A stretch of DNA of 64,000 nt from Desulfosporosinus meridiei DSM 13257 (GTDB lineage: Bacteria > Bacillota > Desulfitobacteriia > Desulfitobacteriales > Desulfitobacteriaceae): positions 4,422,501 to 4,486,500 of the forward strand of contig NC_018515.1 of NCBI RefSeq assembly GCF_000231385.2. Reading direction: 5' to 3'. Positions within the stretch are counted from its first letter, which is position 1, and every line of letters starts with the position of its first letter. The notes beneath the pieces are model-generated. The model saw nothing but the letters and a program-made list of their open reading frames with translations, did no database searches and was not told the origin of the DNA. Below, in pieces: positions 34,944 to 44,509 of the stretch. The position numbers were made by a program, and so were the translations under genes.

Positions 34944-36581
34944 TTAATGACTAAGCATTTGCTGAAGTTGTTGCTCTAAATTAAAGGATACTCCATTGTT
35001 GTTGCCGACAACCGCTGACTTGGAAATATAGCCTTTATTATAGAGTAAAAAGTAGTTCAAACTTGGGGGAAGAGAGTTTGGTTGAGTCATAGCTACAAAT
35101 CCTCCATTTTTTGCGGCCAAAGCGGCTGTCAACAAAGCATCAGCATAGGGTTTTCCTGAACTGACATCATCTTGACGAACCAGCCCTGAAGTAAAATAGA
35201 GGGGGGATTGAGGATTATCTTTGTTAAGGAGATTTTGGAAAATCAAACCTTGAGTATCATAGCGATCATAACCTCCCCAGCGTTGAACCAAGAAACGGTC
35301 GCTTAGTTGACTTTCCACCGAATTACTGATCACTGCTGTTCCTCCAAGGAGGACAACATTTTTGGCATTTAGATTAATCAAAGCCTGCAGCGTAGAAGCC
35401 GGCAGAGTATCTCGATCCGTTAGTAAGATTGGGTTTCCATGGGCCCCTGCAAAAGCACTGATAGCAATAGCATCAGGTATCGCGGAGCCATTAGCCAAAT
35501 ATACGGTTTGAGTGGAATCAATTCCCACCTGGGAAGAAATCAAGGCCGCTGTATCATATCCTTGCAGCCCGGCGATCCGAGTCACTGTAAAGTCTTTACT
35601 TAATGTATCTTCAATGGTTTGGGAAACAGCGACGGTTCCGCCAACAATGTATATGTTCCTGGCTCCTAACTCATGTAACGCAGTTAATGTCCTAGAATCT
35701 AAGGTTCCAGAAGCGGTCATAAGAATTGGGGCATCCAGCTTTTTGGAAAGTGGGGCTGCAGCAAGGGAATCAGAAAACTGATCATCTCTTGCTAAAATCA
35801 CATTTGGCGCACTGGTCCACCCTTGCTTAGCAATCTCAACGGAAAGTGCAACATTATCCGAAGCCTGGGAACCGATGCGACTGCCCGTTTCATAAGCAGC
35901 CTCAACAGGTATGGATTTTATGACTTTTCCCCCAAAAATGATATCCACATTGCCTGCTTTTTCCGGGGTAATGTTTAGGATAAAGGTTCCATCACTTAGA
36001 GTGGTATAGCTTTGGGTTGCCGGATTGGCATCAACCTTTGTCCCGTCTACTGTCACCGATCTTTGATCCAAAACCTTTCCCTCTGAATCCGTAAGTTTTA
36101 CACTTACGGAATTATCATCATTAACCTTGAGTGAATCTGCTACGGTTGCTACGGCGTCCAAGACCTTGATTATCCCCGTTGCCGAACCCTTGTTGGGGGA
36201 AACAGCACTGACCTTTAGGGTATATTCTCCGGGAGTGTACAAGGTGAGATTGGATAAACTGTAATAACCACCGCCCCCGGATACGGAATAGTAAGTCACA
36301 TTTCCTTGGGAATCTGTTAAGGTAGCATTGACAGACCCCGTAAAGAGCTTACTTGTGGGAATACGGTTTAGTTTAAACTCGACGTCCGTCGTTTCTCCAA
36401 TAATTACGGTAGACTCTTCTTCGGACACAAAGGTTAACCCTCTTAAGGTAGTGTAAGACTCACCATTACTGTTAGTACCACTTTCATCAGCTGCCAACAA
36501 CATCCCCGGCAACATACCAATCAGCAAAAGAGCCATCATAAGGATACTTAAAACTGTCTGAGTGCGTTTCTTTTTGATCAC
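34944..36581 (-). CDS. Secreted cell-wall-binding-repeat-2 protein
   Basis: The 545-residue protein has a signal peptide (VLSILMMALLLIGMLPGMLLA), an N-terminal region of about 190 residues with beta-rich invasin/Big-like segments (residues about 40-225), then three CWB2 units starting at about residue 233 (GSRIGSQASDNVALSVEIA, RIAGLQGYDTAALIS, RWGGYDRYDTQGLIF) with NIYIVGGTVAVS and NVVLLGGTAVIS strands. CWB2 triplets anchor proteins to wall polymers. It is a paralogue in architecture of the protein at 10069. It stands alone between two terminators or repeats. Confidence 0.88.
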   Translation of the reverse strand: MIKKKRTQTVLSILMMALLLIGMLPGMLLAADESGTNSNGESYTTLRGLTFVSEEESTVIIGETTDVEFKLNRIPTSKLFTGSVNATLTDSQGNVTYYSVSGGGGYYSLSNLTLYTPGEYTLKVSAVSPNKGSATGIIKVLDAVATVADSLKVNDDNSVSVKLTDSEGKVLDQRSVTVDGTKVDANPATQSYTTLSDGTFILNITPEKAGNVDIIFGGKVIKSIPVEAAYETGSRIGSQASDNVALSVEIAKQGWTSAPNVILARDDQFSDSLAAAPLSKKLDAPILMTASGTLDSRTLTALHELGARNIYIVGGTVAVSQTIEDTLSKDFTVTRIAGLQGYDTAALISSQVGIDSTQTVYLANGSAIPDAIAISAFAGAHGNPILLTDRDTLPASTLQALINLNAKNVVLLGGTAVISNSVESQLSDRFLVQRWGGYDRYDTQGLIFQNLLNKDNPQSPLYFTSGLVRQDDVSSGKPYADALLTAALAAKNGGFVAMTQPNSLPPSLNYFLLYNKGYISKSAVVGNNNGVSFNLEQQLQQMLSH

Positions 36582-36607
36582 TAAATTTCTTCCTTTCTCT
36601 CTCCTAA

Positions 36608-36661
36608 TTAGCCTCCAACGAGCGAGGGAACGTAACGTGCGTTAACGGGCAATGACCCCTT
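36608..36661. repeat. Truncated end of a family B element
   Basis: CCAACGAGCGAGGGAACGTAA through GGGCAATGACCCCTTA matches the reverse complement of the first 50 bp of the element at 43367; the rest is missing. Confidence 0.6.
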
Positions 36662-36704
36662 ACTTCCTCCACACTCCCCCGTTCCCAGCCCCCGTCGCCG
36701 CAAC

Positions 36705-36883
36705 TAAGAGGACAATTGCTTAGTGAACACTTTAGTGGAGTTCACGGTAAAGCGAGTGCCGATGCTGAGGGGATTATTGCGCCCAGGTTCACTTCCTTGA
36801 GCGACCCAGAGGTTTGGCGCAATTCCTTCAGCATCTAACGAGCCAGGGAACGAAACGTGTGTGAACGGGCAATTGTCCTCTTA
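36705..36883. repeat. 179-bp palindromic element (family B, inverted copy)
   Basis: Perfect 14-bp arms TAAGAGGACAATTG (36705-36718) and CAATTGTCCTCTTA (36870-36883). The inside is the reverse complement of the elements at 43122 and 43367, including GGTTCAC...CGACCCAGAGGTTTGGCGC. The arm bases that differ from the other copies differ on both sides so that pairing is kept. The gap 36582-36896 holds only these repeats. Confidence 0.85.
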
Positions 36884-36896
36884 CTTGCAAGACCCC

Positions 36897-38114
36897 TTAT
36901 TCAAACCTTAAAGCATCGATAGGATCCATGGCGGCTGCTTTACGTGCCGGGAAAACACCGAAAATAATTCCTATACCTGCGGAGAAACCAAAAGCCATTA
37001 CCACTGAAGCTAGAGAAATACTGGTACTCATGGATAAGGCCTTCCCGACTAGGTTTGATCCTCCATACCCCAGGGCAATGCCTATTCCTCCGCCTAAGAT
37101 ACTCAGTACGACGGCTTCGATAAGAAACTGGAGAAGAATATCCGTACTTTTAGCTCCAATGGCTTTCCTGATTCCAATCTCCCGGGTTCGCTCCGTTACT
37201 GAGACAAGCATGATATTCATGATTCCGATTCCTCCAACCAACAGAGAAATCCCGGCAATTCCACCCAGGAGCATGGTTAGAGTCTGCGTAACACTTTGCA
37301 TAGTTTCTAACATGTCCGCCTGATTCTGAACTCTAAAGTCATCAGCTTTACCCTCCTGAAGATTATGGGCCTTGCGTAAAGCCGCAGTAATTTCGTTCTG
37401 AGCAGTCTGCATAAGATCCTCAGATGAAGCAGAAACCAGAATATTACGCACCGTCTTTTTCCCGATCAAGCGAGCCTGAACCGTTGAAATAGGAGCAGTG
37501 ATCATGTCATCACTACTTTGAAATCCCGTCGACCCTGTTGCAGTCGTCACACCAATGACTTGAAAAGGTACATTATTGATTTTTATGTTCTTGCCAATAA
37601 TATCCCCATTGGCATCTCCCAGCAGGTTTTCCACAACGGTTGGACCGAGAACAGCTACTCTTGCGCTCTTATTCACATCTTCTTCAGTGATATACCGTCC
37701 CCGGGCAATTGTAACATTTTTGATGGTTTCATAGTCTGCAGTGGTACCATTAATGCTGGTAGAGGTGTTCCCACTTCCTAAGACTACTTGGGCGCTAGCA
37801 TTAGTAACGGGAGCAACTGCTTTCACAGCCGTCCCGACTCGAATCTTAGAAACGTCGGTCATGTCTAAACTGGAGGAGCTGCCCACTCCGCCTTTAACCC
37901 CTCCGGTATTTGACTGGCCGGGGCTAATTGTCAGCAAGTTTGACCCCATGCCCTGAATCTGTGATGTAATTGAAGCCGTTGCACCGTTCCCGATTCCGAC
38001 CATGGCAATCACCGCAGCAACTCCAATGATAATCCCGAGCATAGTCAACATGGATCTTAGTTTGTTGGCTCGCAAAGCTCTGAGAGAGACTCGGATACTT
38101 TCTAAAAAGTTCAC
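36897..38114 (-). CDS. MacB-like ABC transporter permease
   Basis: The 405-residue protein has a first transmembrane helix after [28 protein letters not shown], a large extracytoplasmic MacB_PCD domain (residues about 45-270) and three C-terminal helices with [18 protein letters not shown], the FtsX/MacB signature. These permeases work as mechanotransmitters for export of peptides, antibiotics or lipoproteins. GTG start overlaps the ATPase stop by four bases. It is third in an adaptor-ATPase-permease operon. Confidence 0.92.
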   Translation of the reverse strand: MNFLESIRVSLRALRANKLRSMLTMLGIIIGVAAVIAMVGIGNGATASITSQIQGMGSNLLTISPGQSNTGGVKGGVGSSSSLDMTDVSKIRVGTAVKAVAPVTNASAQVVLGSGNTSTSINGTTADYETIKNVTIARGRYITEEDVNKSARVAVLGPTVVENLLGDANGDIIGKNIKINNVPFQVIGVTTATGSTGFQSSDDMITAPISTVQARLIGKKTVRNILVSASSEDLMQTAQNEITAALRKAHNLQEGKADDFRVQNQADMLETMQSVTQTLTMLLGGIAGISLLVGGIGIMNIMLVSVTERTREIGIRKAIGAKSTDILLQFLIEAVVLSILGGGIGIALGYGGSNLVGKALSMSTSISLASVVMAFGFSAGIGIIFGVFPARKAAAMDPIDALRFE

Positions 38115-38833
38115 TCTGCTCTTCCCTCCTCGGTTTGCACTTGTGCCTGGCGGGGATTTTCTACGATCTCATCCCCTTCAATGTGACCGTCTCGAAAACG
38201 AACAATCCGCTGGGTAAACTCTGCAATATCCGGTTCATGGGTTACTATGATAATAGTATTTCCCTCGGCATGGAGACGCTGGAAAATGGCCATAACCTCT
38301 TCACTCGATCGACTATCCAGGTTCCCCGTAGGCTCATCCGCTAAGATGATTGAAGGCTTCGTGACAAGGGCTCGAGCAATAGCTACCCGCTGCTGTTGTC
38401 CACCGGATAGTTCTTTAGGACGGTGATGAATTCGTGTGCCGAGGCCGACGGATTCCAACGCTGCAACAGCGCGAGTACGTCTTTCCTTAGTACCCACTCC
38501 TGCATAAAGCAGGGGGAGCTCTACGTTTTCAACAGCCATGGTTCGAGGGAGCAAATTAAAGCCTTGAAATACAAAGCCGATCTTACGATTGCGAATTACG
38601 GATAATTCATCACCGCTGGCCTTTGCCACATCAGTTCCATCAAGGTAGTATTCACCCTCAGTGGGAGTGTCTAAACAGCCAAGTATATTCATCATCGTCG
38701 ACTTGCCCGACCCGGAAGGTCCCATGATGGAAACGAATTCGCCTTCCCCTACGTGCAAATCCACGCCGCCTAAGGCCGCAACTTTAATATCCCCATTAGC
38801 ATAGATCTTTTTGATTCCTTTTAGCGTTATCAA
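38111..38833 (-). CDS. MacB-like ABC transporter ATPase
   Basis: The 240-residue ATPase has Walker [10 protein letters not shown], the signature [15 protein letters not shown], Walker [14 protein letters not shown] and the switch His in VTHEP, matching the LolD/MacB class. TTG start at 38833 with GGAGGGATG. It lies 46 bp after the adaptor gene and overlaps the permease. Confidence 0.95.
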   Translation of the reverse strand: MITLKGIKKIYANGDIKVAALGGVDLHVGEGEFVSIMGPSGSGKSTMMNILGCLDTPTEGEYYLDGTDVAKASGDELSVIRNRKIGFVFQGFNLLPRTMAVENVELPLLYAGVGTKERRTRAVAALESVGLGTRIHHRPKELSGGQQQRVAIARALVTKPSIILADEPTGNLDSRSSEEVMAIFQRLHAEGNTIIIVTHEPDIAEFTQRIVRFRDGHIEGDEIVENPRQAQVQTEEGRAE

Positions 38834-38879
38834 ATAACATCCCTCCTCTATCTGAAAAATTCAGAGACGGATCATTCTC

Positions 38880-40334
38880 TTACCTTGTTCCCGGGGGTGG
38901 GCCGCCGGCTGCTGCCCCTCCTCCACCTATTCTAAGTCCTCCTGAAGATTTCGCTGCTGTGGCGGTTGAACCACCAACTATAGTAATAACCTCTTGCCCT
39001 TCCTCTATCCCACTTTTAACCTCGATATTTTCACCATCGTCCAAGCCAAATTCTACCGGAACAAATTGACCATTGGCTCCGGTCTGTCCGGATTTAGCTG
39101 GGTCTGAGCCAGGAACCATGACCCCTTTTTTGTCGCCCCTGGTTTTAACTGCCTCACTGGGAACGGTTAGAACGTTCTTGGCTTCTTCTACCATAATATC
39201 AATATTAGCGTTCATTCCCGACCGCAGCTTATCGCTGGCTTGTTCTACTGCTACTGTAACTTCAAAGGTTGTAACGTTGGAAGTGGTTGTTCCTTGAGGA
39301 GCAACCAAGCTTACGACTCCCGTACTATGATCATCCGCATAGGCATCAAGGGTAATGTCCACTTTCTGTCCTACTTTAACTTGGGCAATATCAGCCTGGT
39401 CAATAGAGGCATTTACTTCAAGACTACTTCCGGTGGATCCTGAGGGAGTAATGGTAATCTTGGAATCCTCGCTTGTATACTGATACAGCTGTAAATTGGA
39501 ATCAATAATAATAGCATCCGTTGGGGCAACAATAGTCGCTCCTGACAACTTAGCCTCTACACTATCAAGTTGAGCCCGGGCTTGGGTTACATTAGCTTGC
39601 GACGATGCAATATCAGCAGCTGTCGGCCCCGCCTCTTGCTGATTCATTTTGTATTCAGCAGCGGCCACATCCGCTTGTGCCGCTTCTAAGGCCTTTGCTG
39701 CTCCTCCATTTTGGGCATTTTTGGCTGTTGTTAAGGCAGATAAAGCATCATTTAAAGAGTTTTGAGCAGACTGAATGGATGAAGTTTCTCCGTTCCGCTG
39801 CGCCTTAGCTAAAACATCACTAGCCTGTTTAACTTTCTCATTAGCTAAGGTGACTTGGTTTGCCAGATAGGCCGAATCCGCATCCTGCTGGGCTGCAGTC
39901 AAATTCTTCTGTGCTTTGGCAAGTTCTGACCGAGCTTGAGCCTTTGTTTGTTGATTATAGCTATCATAAAGAGATTGAAGCTTAGCCTGGGCCACTGCCA
40001 AATTGGCTTGCTGCTGAACAACATCCGCTCTAAGGTTTGTTTCATCAATTTTAGCGAGAACTTGGCCTTTTTGAACGGTATCTCCCACCTTGAAATTCAG
40101 CTCTACCACCTGTCCCCTAGTCACATCTCCATTGTTGGAAAACTGCAACGGTATGGACTGGGGATAATTAACGGTTCCGGTTGCCGTGATAACCCTGCTA
40201 ACATCTCCCATTTTAGCCTTTGCTGTAATACTCGTTAACATTACTGGTTTGGCCGTAAACTTTTTATAGCCCCAATATCCTCCTCCTAAGACCAAAACAC
40301 TCAAAACCCCGATGGTCACCCATTTTTTGTTCAT
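38880..40334 (-). CDS. MacA/HlyD-like efflux adaptor protein
   Basis: The 484-residue protein has an N-terminal membrane anchor (WVTIGVLSVLVLGGGYWGY), a split lipoyl domain (LNFKVGDTVQKGQVLAKID), a long coiled-coil hairpin rich in Ala/Gln (residues about 110-250), beta-barrel and membrane-proximal domains (LTVPSEAVKTRGD) and a Gly/Pro-rich tail. In monoderms such adaptors serve MacB-like exporters. ATG with AGGAGAG. First gene of the operon; a two-component system lies just upstream on the same strand and may regulate it. Confidence 0.9.
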   Translation of the reverse strand: MNKKWVTIGVLSVLVLGGGYWGYKKFTAKPVMLTSITAKAKMGDVSRVITATGTVNYPQSIPLQFSNNGDVTRGQVVELNFKVGDTVQKGQVLAKIDETNLRADVVQQQANLAVAQAKLQSLYDSYNQQTKAQARSELAKAQKNLTAAQQDADSAYLANQVTLANEKVKQASDVLAKAQRNGETSSIQSAQNSLNDALSALTTAKNAQNGGAAKALEAAQADVAAAEYKMNQQEAGPTAADIASSQANVTQARAQLDSVEAKLSGATIVAPTDAIIIDSNLQLYQYTSEDSKITITPSGSTGSSLEVNASIDQADIAQVKVGQKVDITLDAYADDHSTGVVSLVAPQGTTTSNVTTFEVTVAVEQASDKLRSGMNANIDIMVEEAKNVLTVPSEAVKTRGDKKGVMVPGSDPAKSGQTGANGQFVPVEFGLDDGENIEVKSGIEEGQEVITIVGGSTATAAKSSGGLRIGGGGAAAGGPPPGTR

Positions 40335-40628
40335 ACGCTCTCTCCTCTTTTATGTATTCTCAAACAGTGGGCGTAAAGCCCGACTGAGACAAACTAATCC
40401 CAGTCCCCATCTCCATGAAACTCATAATAGGCGTCCACTCCGAAGCGACTAAGATAGGAATCTCTCATTTAATAGAAACTCCATTAATATAGAAGGAAGA
40501 ATAAAACGTCTTTAAATACCGGTTAAATTTTCCTAAATCAGAATATCACAGTAATATGATCAAACGACGATAAACTTCTTAAGATCTTGTCAGGTTCCGC
40601 TGAGTATTTGCTGAAGAATGCCGGGATT

Positions 40629-42335
40629 TTACTGAATAGAAGTATTGCCTTTCTGCCTTACGGGCAATAAGATTTTAAAACAGCTTCCTTCTCCCAGGGT
40701 ACTTTTTACTTCGATTGCCCCCCCATGGGCTTGGATAAATTCTTTGGCAATAGCCAGTCCTAACCCGGTTCCACCGCTCTCTCGCTCTCGGGCTTTATCA
40801 ACTCGATAAAAGCGATTAAAAATATGCTCCAGTTCTTCTTGGGGAATACCTTCCCCAGAGTCTTCTACCGTTACTTGAACCCAACTATTTAATTTTAAGT
40901 TATCCTTACTCTTAAACACTTTTGGATTCCCTTCTGCAGCTTGTTCAGGCATTCTTCCCGAATCATTCAGTTTCTTAAGTTTCTCATGTTTTTCTGGTTT
41001 TTTAAGTTTCTCTTGCTTCTCTAGCTTATCTACTTTACGCTGGAAGACATCTCGTAAACGATGTGTGTTCCTTTCGGCCAATTTCCCTTCTTCAGCATAC
41101 CGTTCTATCTCCGCTAAGGTCACGTGTAGACATCCGCCTGGGGGGGTATGTAAAAGGGCATTGCCAATTAGATTAACAAAGACTTGAGTCAGGCGGTCGG
41201 GATCCCCTGTAATATCCGGTGCCTCTCCCTTGATCTCGACAACTAATTCTCGCTCCTCGAATTCAATGGCAAATTGCTCTGTGATCCGTTCTACTAACTT
41301 CCTTAGATTTACCGGTTTTGAAGACATGGGTAATTTTCCCGCTTCCGCAAGATTTAACTGTTGGAGATCCCGTACTAAGCGAATAAGTCTTAAGGTTTCA
41401 TCTTGTATAGGTAGAATGGTTTCCGGAGTTGAGGGTAAAACCCCTTCTTGGATTGATTCAAGTTTTCCGAGGATGACTGAAAGCGGTGTGCGCAATTCAT
41501 GAGCAATATCTGCCACCATGTTGCGACGTACTTCCTCGTTGCGAGCTAATTGTTCCGTCATTCGATTAAAGTCTTGAGCTAAGATTGCAATATCTCCGTT
41601 GCCCTTGACATCAACTCTGGAGGACAAATCCCCATTCCCTACATTGCGAACAGCTTTCATCAAATGATTAAGGGGTTTCGTAAAATGCCGGGTTAATAAC
41701 ATTCCCAAGATTAAGGCTACAAAGGATGTAAGCCCTAAACCAATAAGCATAGCTTGAATAATCGAGGTTCCAATGGTTTTGGCCAATCGATTATTGGTAC
41801 CTGCAACTATCGGGGTTTCCTGCCAATAATACCCTACTGTCTGTTCCTTAACCTTGATCTCTTCCCATTGCTTGGGGATTTTATTACTGTTGGGTAATTG
41901 CGAAATAGTCTTACCTAGGTCTTCATTCGCTGAGTCCCCTACAACCTTACTCTCCAGATCAAATACCCAAAAGGGCGGGCCTTCACGTCGTGTTCTTATT
42001 CTCAAGTCCTGTCCGGGAATAGTTTGTTCCGGGGGAACTCCAACGACAAAAAGCCGCGGCCTCCCTTCCAGATCAACACCTTCAAAATTCGGCCCAAACC
42101 GGCGTTCTGCCTCGCTAACTTTGGTGATATACCCCTGAACTCCATCCCAGCTGTTATGAGCTTCATAGTAGCCACTTAAAAGCCGCTTCCAGCTTTCACC
42201 ATAGGCTTGTTGGACATAGGTTTCCGCATGCCCAAGTAAAGATTGGGTTGTGATTAAGGCAATAGCTGTAAAAAAAACAGCCATAAAAAAAACCATGCCT
42301 ATTAAGCTGATAATAAACTTCCTGCGTAAAGTCAC
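40629..42335 (-). CDS. Sensor histidine kinase with a charged insertion in its ATPase domain
   Basis: The 568-residue protein has two membrane segments (about residues 8-30 and 190-212) flanking an extracytoplasmic sensor, a HAMP domain (RHFTKPLNHLMKA), HisKA with MVADIAHELRTPLSVILG, and HATPase boxes NLIGNALLHTP, DSGEGIP and GGTGLGLAIAK. Between the N and G1 boxes lies an unusual stretch of about 60 residues rich in Lys and Glu (EKLKKPEKHEKLKKL). GTG start overlaps the response-regulator stop. It probably controls the MacAB-like operon 290 bp downstream. Confidence 0.92.
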   Translation of the reverse strand: MTLRRKFIISLIGMVFFMAVFFTAIALITTQSLLGHAETYVQQAYGESWKRLLSGYYEAHNSWDGVQGYITKVSEAERRFGPNFEGVDLEGRPRLFVVGVPPEQTIPGQDLRIRTRREGPPFWVFDLESKVVGDSANEDLGKTISQLPNSNKIPKQWEEIKVKEQTVGYYWQETPIVAGTNNRLAKTIGTSIIQAMLIGLGLTSFVALILGMLLTRHFTKPLNHLMKAVRNVGNGDLSSRVDVKGNGDIAILAQDFNRMTEQLARNEEVRRNMVADIAHELRTPLSVILGKLESIQEGVLPSTPETILPIQDETLRLIRLVRDLQQLNLAEAGKLPMSSKPVNLRKLVERITEQFAIEFEERELVVEIKGEAPDITGDPDRLTQVFVNLIGNALLHTPPGGCLHVTLAEIERYAEEGKLAERNTHRLRDVFQRKVDKLEKQEKLKKPEKHEKLKKLNDSGRMPEQAAEGNPKVFKSKDNLKLNSWVQVTVEDSGEGIPQEELEHIFNRFYRVDKARERESGGTGLGLAIAKEFIQAHGGAIEVKSTLGEGSCFKILLPVRQKGNTSIQ

Positions 42336-43024
42336 AAGTCTTCACCAAACCGATAGCCCACGCCAAAAACGGTTTCAATATACTTTGGCTCGCTGGGGTT
42401 GTCCTCAATTTTCTTACGCAGGTTGGAGACGTGGGTATCAATGGAGCGTTCATAGTAAAGATATTCTTCCCCCATGGCCTGCCGTAAAAGCTGCAGACGA
42501 CTGTAGACAGTTCCCGGGCGTGTAGCAAGTAAATGCAGTATGTTAAATTCTGTAGGCGTTAGAAGGACTTCCTGCCCCCGCTTTAAGACCTTATGACTGG
42601 AGACGTCTAAGCTAATCTCTCCTCGAATTATTACTGAAGAGGTGTATTCCTGTGAACCCCCTGATGAGCGGCGAAGTACAGTTTTGATTCGAGCGACTAA
42701 TTCCCGAAGGCTAAATGGTTTAACAATATAGTCGTCAGCACCAAACTCTAAGCCAAGAACTCGATCAATTTCCTCGGATTTTGCCGTCAGCATGATAATC
42801 GGTATGGTACTGGTTTCACGCAAACGTTTGCACATGTCCAGCCCACTTATTCCCGGAAGCATCCAATCCAGCAAGACAAGATCCGGCTTTTCCCGTTCGA
42901 TAAGCTCCATCCCTTCTACTCCATTGACTGCAGTTAGGGCGTTATATCCTTCCCGCGAGAGGTAATCCCTCACGAGGGTTAGAATTTCCGGTTCATCATC
43001 GACTAAAACAATCTTCATTTTCAT
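42332..43024 (-). CDS. OmpR/PhoB-family response regulator
   Basis: The 230-residue protein has a receiver domain (IVLVDDEPEILTL, phospho-Asp in LVLLDWMLPG, Lys in KPFS) and a winged-helix output domain (EVLLTPTEFNILHLLA, YYERSIDTHVSNLRKKI, IETVFGVGYRF). It is coupled to the downstream sensor kinase by a GTGA overlap. DNA targets not visible, though the MacAB-like operon is the nearest candidate. Confidence 0.95.
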   Translation of the reverse strand: MKMKIVLVDDEPEILTLVRDYLSREGYNALTAVNGVEGMELIEREKPDLVLLDWMLPGISGLDMCKRLRETSTIPIIMLTAKSEEIDRVLGLEFGADDYIVKPFSLRELVARIKTVLRRSSGGSQEYTSSVIIRGEISLDVSSHKVLKRGQEVLLTPTEFNILHLLATRPGTVYSRLQLLRQAMGEEYLYYERSIDTHVSNLRKKIEDNPSEPKYIETVFGVGYRFGEDL

Positions 43025-43121
43025 GCCACCACTTTTCCCCTTTTGTTGTTGATATAAGTATAACGTTAATCTTTGGGATGTATCTAGGAAAGTTTTGAAG
43101 ATTTTATGAAGAAATAAGAAA

Positions 43122-43300
43122 GTAAGGGGCGAATTGCCCGTTCACACTCGTTGCGTTCACTGGCTCATTGGATGCTGAAGGAATTGCGCCAACCTCTGGG
43201 TCGCTCTACGATGTGAACCTGGGCGCAATTGGCCCTTCAGCATCGGCATTCGCTTTACCGTGAACTTCACTAAAGTGTTCTCTTGGCAATTCGCCCCTTA
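43122..43300. repeat. 179-bp palindromic element (family B copy 1)
   Basis: Perfect 16-bp arms TAAGGGGCGAATTGCC (43123-43138) and its complement at 43285-43300; inner stem ATTGCGCC/GGGCGCAAT; centre AACCTCTGGGTCGCTC then GATGTGAACCTG. Followed after 66 bp by a second copy in the same orientation. Confidence 0.88.
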
Positions 43301-43366
43301 ATTTCTGGTCAAACGAAGGGGGCGAGGAACGGGGAGAACGGTTTTGGTTTTCTTTGGATAGAGAAA

Positions 43367-43545
43367 GTAAGGGGCCGATTGCCCGTTCACACTCGTTACG
43401 TTCGCTCGCTCGTTGGATGCTGAAGGAATTGCGCCAACCTCTGGGCCGCTCTGCGATGTGAACCTGGGCGCAATTGGACCTTCAGTATCCGCACTCGCTT
43501 TACCGTGAACTTCACTAAAGTGTTCTCTTGGCAATTCGCCCCTTA
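43367..43545. repeat. 179-bp palindromic element (family B copy 2)
   Basis: Arms TAAGGGGCCGATTGCC and GGCAATTCGCCCCTTA (two imperfect pairs) bound a copy almost identical inside to 43122-43300. Open frames here are repeat read-through. No gene is seen between 43025 and 43605. Confidence 0.87.
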
Positions 43546-43605
43546 ATTATTATCAATAATAATGCCCTCGCTTAAGACTTCTTAAACGAGGGCGATTTTC
43601 GAGAG

Positions 43606-44046
43606 TTAAACTTCTACTAATTCCATTTTCTCAGCAAGGAGTTTTGAGCTGCGAGACAGTTCTTCGTATTCTTCATCGGTATAATCTTTGATGATTTCGC
43701 TGATAAATTTTTGTCTTTCTGCGATTACTGCATCCAGTGCTTCATTCCCTCTTGATAACAAGTGAAGCGCGACTACTCTCCGATCCTTTTCAGCTCGTAC
43801 ACGTTCGACAAGCCCTGCAAATTCCATTCGATCTGCTAAATCCGTTGCTGTACTGCATGCTACATATAAGTTTTTACATAGATCACCCATAGTTAAAGGC
43901 CCATATTCTCGAATGCATAAAAGTGCATTGAACTGAAGCTCAGAAATATCCATATCTACTAGAACCGATCGGCCACGCTTAAACAAAATTGCATTAGCTC
44001 GTCTCAAGGTTTCCTCCAGCTGCTTTATTATTTCCTCGTTTGCCAG
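43606..44046 (-). CDS. MarR-family transcriptional regulator
   Basis: The protein has the MarR winged helix: MDISELQFNALLCI, LTMGDLCKNLYVACSTATDLADRM, GLVERVRAEKDRRVVALHLL. TTG at 44007 with GGAGG five bases upstream gives 133 residues but cuts off part of the first helix. The frame is open back to a CTG at 44046 that has GGAGGTGGG eight bases upstream and adds LANEEIIKQLEET, completing the usual dimer helix; I give this longer form but the start is not settled. A 25-bp inverted repeat just upstream (44086-44110) suggests autoregulation. No target gene adjacent. Confidence 0.82.
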   Translation of the reverse strand: MANEEIIKQLEETLRRANAILFKRGRSVLVDMDISELQFNALLCIREYGPLTMGDLCKNLYVACSTATDLADRMEFAGLVERVRAEKDRRVVALHLLSRGNEALDAVIAERQKFISEIIKDYTDEEYEELSRSSKLLAEKMELVEV

Positions 44047-44071
44047 TCATCCCACCTCCAATTTCCGAAAT

Positions 44072-44110
44072 ATTATAACAATTCTATATTATCACAGTTT
44101 AGGATAATAT
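44072..44110 (-). promoter_or_regulatory. MarR gene promoter region with inverted-repeat operator
   Basis: TATAAT (-10) at 44072-44077 on the minus strand; a perfect 8-bp inverted repeat ATATTATC/GATAATAT with a 9-bp spacer spans 44086-44110, overlapping the weak -35 region. This is the arrangement expected of an autorepressed MarR gene. Confidence 0.55.
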
Positions 44111-44395
44111 TCAGTATAAAATAACCAAGTTGGCTAAAATACTGTTTAGAACTAAGCAAGCATTCTAGTCTAATATAAACTACTCGTTCATTTAAAGCTG
44201 AACGTCTTCATATTACTCTATTTATTGCATATATTAGCTCGATTTCCTCTTTAAATATCGTTCGATTTTTGTGTAATGAAACCATCTAATATTTAAGTTA
44301 AGGGGTTCAGTTTTGGAGTGAAAAATTAAAAAATCGCACCCAAGAACACAGTATTTTAGCAGATTTTCATCATGGCGATTCACGCGATTCCAACA

Positions 44396-44437
44396 CAAAA
44401 ATAGCCTGGATTTTAGCATTGCTCAAATCCAAGCTAT
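44396..44437 (-). terminator. Terminator of the Xre/DUF2178-like gene pair
   Basis: ATAGCTTGGATTT pairs with AAATCCAGGCTAT (one G-U), followed by TTTTGTG on the minus strand, 73 bp downstream of the stop at 44510. The rest of 44111-44509 has no supported gene. Confidence 0.75.
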
Positions 44438-44509
44438 CTCTAAATTTTTTAGTATATAAAAAATAAATAGAACTAGCATCGTCACGGACGGCGGCCCCTT
44501 GAATGAATC

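Noticed and set aside
43298..43534. 78-codon frame
   Set aside because: It spans the second 179-bp palindromic element and is not conserved in the inverted copy at 36705.
44234..44419. 61-codon frame on the minus strand
   Set aside because: It contains the terminator stem at 44396-44437, lacks a ribosome site and looks like nothing known.
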